A stretch of DNA of 64,000 bases. It comes from Arachis hypogaea. Its lineage: Eukaryota; Streptophyta; Magnoliopsida; Fabales; Fabaceae. Every line of letters begins with the position of its first letter. Positions within the stretch are counted from its first letter, which is position 1. Made by a program: the position numbers and the translations under genes. The notes below the pieces were generated by a model, which had not been told where the DNA came from, made no database searches, and worked only from the letters and a program-made list of their open reading frames with translations. Location: contig NC_092050.1 of the NCBI RefSeq assembly GCF_003086295.3, positions 143,871,699-143,935,698 of the forward strand. The letters run 5' to 3'. Shown here piece by piece: positions 58,041-64,000 of the stretch.

Positions 58041-58730
58041 TGTCTATCACTAAAAAAAACACTAAAACCTGTCGGATTTATAGGCAAAATTCTTTAAAAA
58101 ATTCGGCGGTAACTGTTTACTGGTAGATTTTCAAAATCCAATGCTAATTGTCATCAGAATTCTTCATACGCTAATTGATTATAAAGTGACCATTTTATCT
58201 TGCTAATTATCGTCGAAAATTTTGATGAAACAACCGTGACCTCAATTCCTCAAATTAAAAGTGAAACATCAATACTACAAGAAACACCATTAAAAGTTGT
58301 GATAAGATTAAAAATTGAGGCAAAAAGCTGTCACTTTTAAATGAGTTGATTTTTCAAAAATCTAATAAAATCTACGGCTTGCCAGACTGTCGATAAATTT
58401 TCATAAAATCGACAACCATTGTGTCGATAGTATGAATTTAAGATTTTTACATATTTAATAAAAGCGACATCTTTATTGTCAATAATATTATCTAAAATTG
58501 ATAAGATATCTGTCGATATTTGATTTATTAAAATTAAAAAATCAGCCGTCGATTTAATTATTAAAATACCAACAAGGTCATCGTCTATTTTTTATTTTCT
58601 TTTGTCTATTTTAAATTAAAAATTCGACAACAATTCCATCGATTTTTTAATCTATTTTAAATTAAAAAATTACAACAATGTTGTCAATTTTAATAGCTAT
58701 ATTTTTTATTCATTTTTTTCATTTAAAAAT
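58041..58730. mobile_element. Degenerate CACTA termini, two in tandem
   Basis: 58,041 starts CACTAAAAAAAACACTAAAA, followed by CTGTCGG, like the end of the 53,817 element. At 58,272 ACTACAAGAAACACC begins a second one, with GTCGATTTTAA / AAATCGACAA subterminal motifs to 58,730. No matching right ends were found; similar GTCGATTTTAATTTAAAC occurs at 61,399. Confidence 0.45.
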
Positions 58731-58739
58731 AGTAGACAA

Positions 58740-60604
58740 TTAATGTAAATAAATTTTTAAATATAAAAATAAAATTTATACTAAATATTAAAAAACGAAG
58801 CCAATGAACTTTTAAAAGGTAATCTATATATTATGTGGATCAATATGATACCTAATAATATTAATTCACAAGAAGCCATTACATCATGCATAAACAAGGG
58901 ATTGATATTTGCGGCAATAATACCTAGGATCATCAGGATTCATAGCCAAGAATTTATCTAGGAATTCAACAGCTTCCAAGCTTCTGACATGAAATAACTA
59001 AAAAGACATACAAAGTCTCCTTTTATTTCTCTTTCCACCATTGCTAAGGCTATAGCAGTATCATTTTTAAAAATGAAGTAAATAGCACAAAATGTTTAAC
59101 CCAGAAATCCTACTTGACTAGGCTGAAAGAGAACATAATTTAATCGGGACTACCGGGCTAGTCAATGGCAGCACAAGGAAAAGAAGAATGATAGTTTTGG
59201 TAAGAAAATACTACATAATTAAAGTTTATTAGTTTTACGAACTTACTAATTCCACCCTCGCCATTTCAACCACAAAACTTGAGGGGTTTTCCTGCAAAAG
59301 TTCATAACCATGATTAGTTCAGCACCTAGGGTAGAGTCACATACAAAGAAAAAAGTGTAACTATCACAAAATCTATGGAAGGCGTATAATAAATTTATAG
59401 CCAAAAAGCAATTTAGTAACTAGGAAAAATACACAAAAATATTTATAACCAATAAAACAATAATTAAAAAAAATAGTTGTTTTGTTTCTTATGCTTTCAT
59501 ATAAAGGATTATGTCTCCATAAGTGTGTCTAGTTTGGACAACGTTCATCGCAGATGCAATAGCACGGCAAGCCTACATTTATCCCCATATTATTAGTATA
59601 GAGGTGCAAATTATCAACAAATCATCCAGTATATGTAGTCATAAGCAAATGATAAATGTAAAAAGTCCTTAGAAAATGCATGAAAGCGTAAAAGAAAATA
59701 GGAAGACTCACTCTCTCACCAAAGTGGACTGTGGTTTCCTTATCATGCAGGGGAAATAACAGGAAGATATTTTACCAGTTCAATTTGAGATTAAATTTAC
59801 GAGCTATTTCAAAAATGATAAATTTCCATTCAACAGGACATCAATCAATGAAAAGAAAATTCAGTCTGTAAGAGAGTAACTTGAAGAAGTTGTGGAATTG
59901 AGTAAACATCTTGAACATAAGCTTTCCCAAAGAAACATTATCCTTAAACAAATTTGCATACGACATAAAAATGTCAGTGATAATCTATTGCTGCAAATAA
60001 CGGAAACAAAATTCGAAGATCTTCGAAAACAAAGTGCTTACCAAGATTGATCAAAGTGCAAATGAGGAGAGCGAACAATTACAGACTAGATTGGGTAGCC
60101 GAGGATGAATGCACGAATGCAAAATTAACCACATTATTATCATTCTTATTATTATTAAACATCCGTCACTCAGTACTTAATTCAACAACTCATACCTTTT
60201 TTCTTTACAAAAGAATCCACAAAGTCCCACCTCCCCTTAAAATCAAAAGCTTCCTCCCAATCTTTTTTCCTGAAACATAGAAACAATAATATAGTTAAGA
60301 AGAATCAGAAAGGAAAAAGGAAGATATACATATATATATAACCACATGTCCTTTATGCAGAAGCGTAAAGTGTCTCTAATGTTCCTAGTAAAAAGCGTTG
60401 CAAGACTCTAAAGTTCTTTATAGATTTCCTCAGCATAAAATAGGTTACATATGGTTGATCCGCACATTAAATCCAACTTAATAAACAATTAGAGAACTAG
60501 CACAGGAAATAGAGAAGAACCTACCAATCCATGTCAGTCATGAAGAAAGAAAACAAAATTGCATGATAATAGAAAAATGAAAGAAAAAAAATATGTTTTC
60601 AAAT

Positions 60605-60660
<56 letters not shown>

Positions 60661-62135
60661 TAAATGTTGCCTGGCGACTTGGAGATTAAATCTTAAAATT
60701 TTGTTTTTAGGAACTAGTCATGTTTGGAGAGTTTTCAATATTAATTATGGAAACTCTACTGTAATATTATTATGATGAAGCATTGAAGCTAAACTAATAA
60801 ACTTGCAGCTTCATGCTCTAATATGCGTGTTCTATATATACTACATATTACATATTATTATTGGAGCTTTAGTTAAATGATGGTTCTCTTACCTTTCAAT
60901 TTGTTCCGCATATAGTGACAGATAGTACTAACAAATCTAATAGTTTTTTTATTCTTTATATCCATATCACTAAGAACACCTCCAACACTAATTTAATCAG
61001 AGTATCATTAGAGATGATGCCACCACAAATCACAAACATTGTAATCAAACCAATCATATAATTACGATGACCAAATAATTGTCCTAAAAAACAAAATTAA
61101 TTAAGTGAAAGGGTAACACATATAGCTCTTCTACTTGTGATAACAGCTTCAGCATCATCACCCAAAAATGCCCTTTTTCCTTCATCAATCCTTGAATTGA
61201 AGACCTATATCATTGAGAAAAATAGTGTATCATCTACAAATGCTGAGCAAATTTTTTATTCATGAAAAAAAATCAATTGAAGAACAAAGGAGAGAGAGTA
61301 ACTGATTTTCATTAAGCATGGGCAATTGAAGGAAAATATTAGCGCAGCGACAACAAGAAATGGAATAGTTTTTTTACGGATAAAAACTGACAGTAGCTTT
61401 GTCGATTTTAATTTAAACAAAAAAACACCATGACCGTCTATTTTATACATTAAATCTAGAATAAAGTCCCAATCCGGTTCCTGTTTATTTTCCCCAAGGA
61501 ACAGCCGATTCTTGTCGAAAAAAATGGTACCACCCAGTCCTTGTCCCCGGTAACCGTGAGACATAGTTGTCCTTCCGTCATCTCCAGCATCAAAATCTAA
61601 CGGAATCTACTTACGTGTTATTTAACGATGATGTGTCAATGAGTTGTCTGTTAAGTGCCACGGTGGCAAGTCAAAGATGGACAGGGACTGATTCGTCCAA
61701 ATTATAAAGTCCAAAACATTGCCATTTTGTAACTAGAAAAGCGGTTCATTGAGTTTCTTCCCATATAACACTCAATCCCTAACCTTTATTTACAGGAAGC
61801 CCTAGAATATTTTCCTCTTCTCCCTCCAAAAGGCAAATCTGTGACGATGTACGTGGTGGTGTTGCTAAGTGGACCTCTGACAGTATTGCTGACAAAGCAC
61901 GAGGAGAGGGAACTTACGGCATCAGTGACGGACTCCTTGACAATGTCGACGGAAGTTGAAAGTGAAAGTTACAGAGGTAAGAATGGGATTAGGGTATTAA
62001 AAAATGTGGTGAATTTGTTTTGTTGTGTTTGTTTACTTGGATGTTGGGAACTTGGATTATCTAGAAAGAAATTTTTTTCTCCAGGATTTTAGGGTTACAT
62101 ATTGTATCTGTTATTTTGTTTTTGTAGTTATTACT
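58740..62135. other. AT-rich DNA, probably the interior of a decayed transposon
   Basis: Nothing firm. On the minus strand, 58,917-58,985 encodes LEAVEFLDKFLAMNPDDPR, which could be a captured exon. 61,440-61,760 (GGACAGGGACTGATTCGTCC region) resembles a generic legume repeat. An (AT)n run lies at 60,606-60,659. Confidence 0.35.
60606..60659. repeat. (AT)n microsatellite
   Basis: A TA dinucleotide run of about 54 bp. Confidence 0.9.
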
Positions 62136-62781
62136 CATAGTCCCTAGAAGAAAAATGATGAGAACCGTCGGATTTATCCTCAAATTTAGCGTCAGACATT
62201 AGCGGTGAGATTTCTGTTGGATTTATTGTCGGATTAGGCACTAAATTTGTAACCCTAAAATATTACCGTCAGAACAACATTTCTGACAGTAACGTCAACA
62301 GTAATATTAGGAGGGGAAAAATAAAGTTTTGGCGTGCTTACTACTGTCGGATTTACCACCGGGAGGATCCGACAGTAACATTGTTTAGTGAAACACTGCA
62401 TTTTGAGCACACAAAAAATGTTAATCCGACGGTAATAGTGCCCTAAATGAAAGCGCGAACATCGTCTCTCCTATTTCGAAATTTTCATTCTCTCTCTTCA
62501 TCACCACCCTCTCTCTCATCACCGCCACCACCTCCGTTCTCTGCACCCTCCCGTCGCTGCCAAGAGCACCGCCGTCTTCACCTCGTCTCCGTCTCATCTT
62601 CCCTATATGGATACCCCTCTTTCTTCTCCGTCATCCCCTGCTTCTCTATCTCTCCTTCGTCGTCACCACCATCTGCCACCACAGCAACTTTGGTGACCAC
62701 CACTGCAACATCCACGTCTTTCCATATTTTTTGCTCTGTTCTTCAGTATAGGTTCTTGAACAACTCTTTTCCAATTCTTTT

Positions 62782-63735
62782 AATTTTAGTTTAATATAGT
62801 TTAGGTTTGAGTAGAATTTTAATTTTAATTTTGAATCAGTTTCAAAGTTAGTTCAATTTAGTTTTCTAATCTTAGTGGATTTAGGTTAATTAAGTTAGGT
62901 TAGATTCAATACATTAGGTTTTGAATAGTTGAAGTATTTAAAATTATCTAATTGTGTTAGTTACTGTGTTGATGACTATTTTGCTAAGGAATTGTTGCTA
63001 AGATTATTTGATAATTATTTAATTTTAGTTTAATTTAGTTTATGTTTGAGTAGCATTAGTTTTAATTTTGAATCTGTTTTCAAAGTTAGTTCAGTTTAGT
63101 TTCTAATCTTAGTGTATTTAGGTTGATTAAGTTATGTTTGATTCAATACATTAGATTCTGAATGCTTGAAGTATTTGAAATTGTCTAATTGTGTTAATTG
63201 CTGCGTTGATTACTGTTTTGCTGAGAAATTATTGCTGAGATTGTTTAATAATTGTTTAATTTTAGTTTAATTTAGTTTAGATTTGAGTTGAATTGGAATT
63301 TTAATTTTGAATCAATTTTCAAAGTTAGTTCAGTTTAGTTTTCTAATCTTAGTGTATTAGGTTGATTAAGTTATGTTTGATTCAATACATTAGATTTTGA
63401 ATGCTTGAAGTATTTGGAATTGTCTAATTATATTAATTGCTGCGTTGACGACTGTTTTGCTGAGAAATTGTTGTTAAGATTGATTGATAATTTTTTAATT
63501 TTATTTTAATTTATTTTAGGTTTTAGTAGAATTAGAATTTTAATTTTGAATCAGTTTCAAAATTAGTTTAGTTTAGTTTTTTAATCTTACTGGATTTAGG
63601 TTGATTAAGTTATGTTTGATTCAGTACATTAGATTTTGAATGCTTGAAGTGTTTAGAATTGTCTAATTGTGTTAATTGCTGTTAATTGCTGCGTTCATGA
63701 CTGTTTTGCTAAGAATGTTGCTGAGATTGGTTAAT
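62782..63735 (+). repeat. Four tandem copies of a 238-bp repeat
   Basis: Units start with AATTTTAGTTTAATTTAG at about 62,782, 63,021, 63,258 and 63,497 and run through GATTCAATACATTAG and TGAAGTATTT to GCTAAGATT. The last unit ends about 63,735, just before the Pro/Thr-rich exon, so the array lies in an intron or leader. Confidence 0.8.
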
Positions 63736-63739
63736 ATTT

Positions 63740-64000
63740 CTTCCGGTACCTCCAGGACTTCTGGATCCTCTCCCTTTACTCCGACCACCCCAATCACGCC
63801 ACAAGTTGCGGGTTTAGCGGACCAGTTGTTCATCATGGTCCCTAACCCCAACTATGTGCCTCCGTCTACCGCGACGATACCGCCTCCTATCGCTTAACAG
63901 CCCGCATCCACGGTGACGCCGACTCCAACGACAGATGCTGTGGCCTCGAAGTCCAGCCACGGAAGTGAGGCAACAGCTGATGGCCCTCCACCACCTCCCA
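63740..64000 (+). pseudogene. N-terminal exon of an En/Spm transposase-associated protein, partial
   Basis: An open frame encoding RTSGSSPFTPTTPITPQVAG and a Pro/Thr/Ser-rich stretch. TAA at 63,895-63,897 breaks it, and the same frame continues (QPASTVTPTPTTDAVASKSS) to the window edge. Such Pro-rich starts are common in plant Ptta/En-Spm proteins. Exon start inferred from an AG near 63,756. Confidence 0.45.

Larger units (their letters stand above)
62140..64000 (+). mobile_element. CACTA element of the 53,817 family, running off the window
   Basis: The degenerate left end CCCTAGAAGAAAAATG is followed by GTCGGATT palindromes and a block (AGTGCCCTAAATGAAAGCGC, CT-rich leader) that matches 54,120-54,230 of the 53,817 element. 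The right end is outside, so no TSD can be checked. Confidence 0.65.

Noticed and set aside
60047..60280. 77-codon + frame
   Set aside because: No codon bias, no recognisable motif, AT-rich surroundings.

Overview
This is a transposon-dense, AT-rich stretch of a flowering-plant nuclear genome. A legume, most likely Arachis (peanut), is my inference. It rests on an Athila-type LTR retrotransposon packed with GGCGTT/AACGCC palindromes, which I associate with peanut DNA, and on a soymovirus-like endogenous pararetrovirus (two soymoviruses infect peanut and soybean). I see no intact single-copy host gene, no rRNA or tRNA gene and no CRISPR.

Layout. 1-7.2 kb: remains of a Mutator-like unit, with the 3' end of a FAR1/SWIM transposase-type gene (+) converging on a multi-exon ULP1-like gene (-). 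Both lie in DNA littered with TGGGTGTA motifs that follow the direction of transcription. 7.3-9.8 kb: AT-rich repeats. 9.8-17.3 kb: a nearly genome-length soymovirus-like provirus (small ORF, coat protein, pol, P6 transactivator, promoter, movement protein, three small ORFs, tRNA-Met primer site). It carries eight in-frame stops and no frameshift that I could find. 17.9-18.8 kb: tandem fold-back repeats. 20.6-26.6 kb: a CACTA element with ATA target duplication carrying two exons of an ARGLU1-like splicing gene. 28.05-28.6 kb: a hAT-type MITE.

28.9-45.9 kb: a three-level nest. A fold-back element was split by a CACTA element (28,964-44,202, TSD ACC) that had captured FHA-domain exons. That CACTA was in turn split by a very young Athila retrotransposon (32,775-43,720, TSD GAGAG, LTRs differing at about 7 sites). 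44.5-44.9 kb: a LINE 3' end. 47.5-48.0 kb: a complete 460-bp TRIM with TSD ATATA. 50.5-56.55 kb: a decayed Tat-like Ty3/gypsy relic (pol on -, an additional ORF on + beyond pol), split inside RNase H by a 2.4-kb CACTA element (53,817-56,260, TSD TCT). 57.2-61.5 kb: CACTA termini and AT-rich sequence. 62.14 kb to the end: a second CACTA element of the same family, with an intronic 238-bp tandem repeat, running off the window.

Nothing here forms a cellular pathway. The genes belong to mobile elements or are host exons picked up by them. The most notable signals are the substitution-only decay of the provirus and its break near the primer-binding site, the palindrome and hairpin system of the Athila element (including a stem with a compensated base pair), and the transcription-oriented TGGGTGTA repeats.
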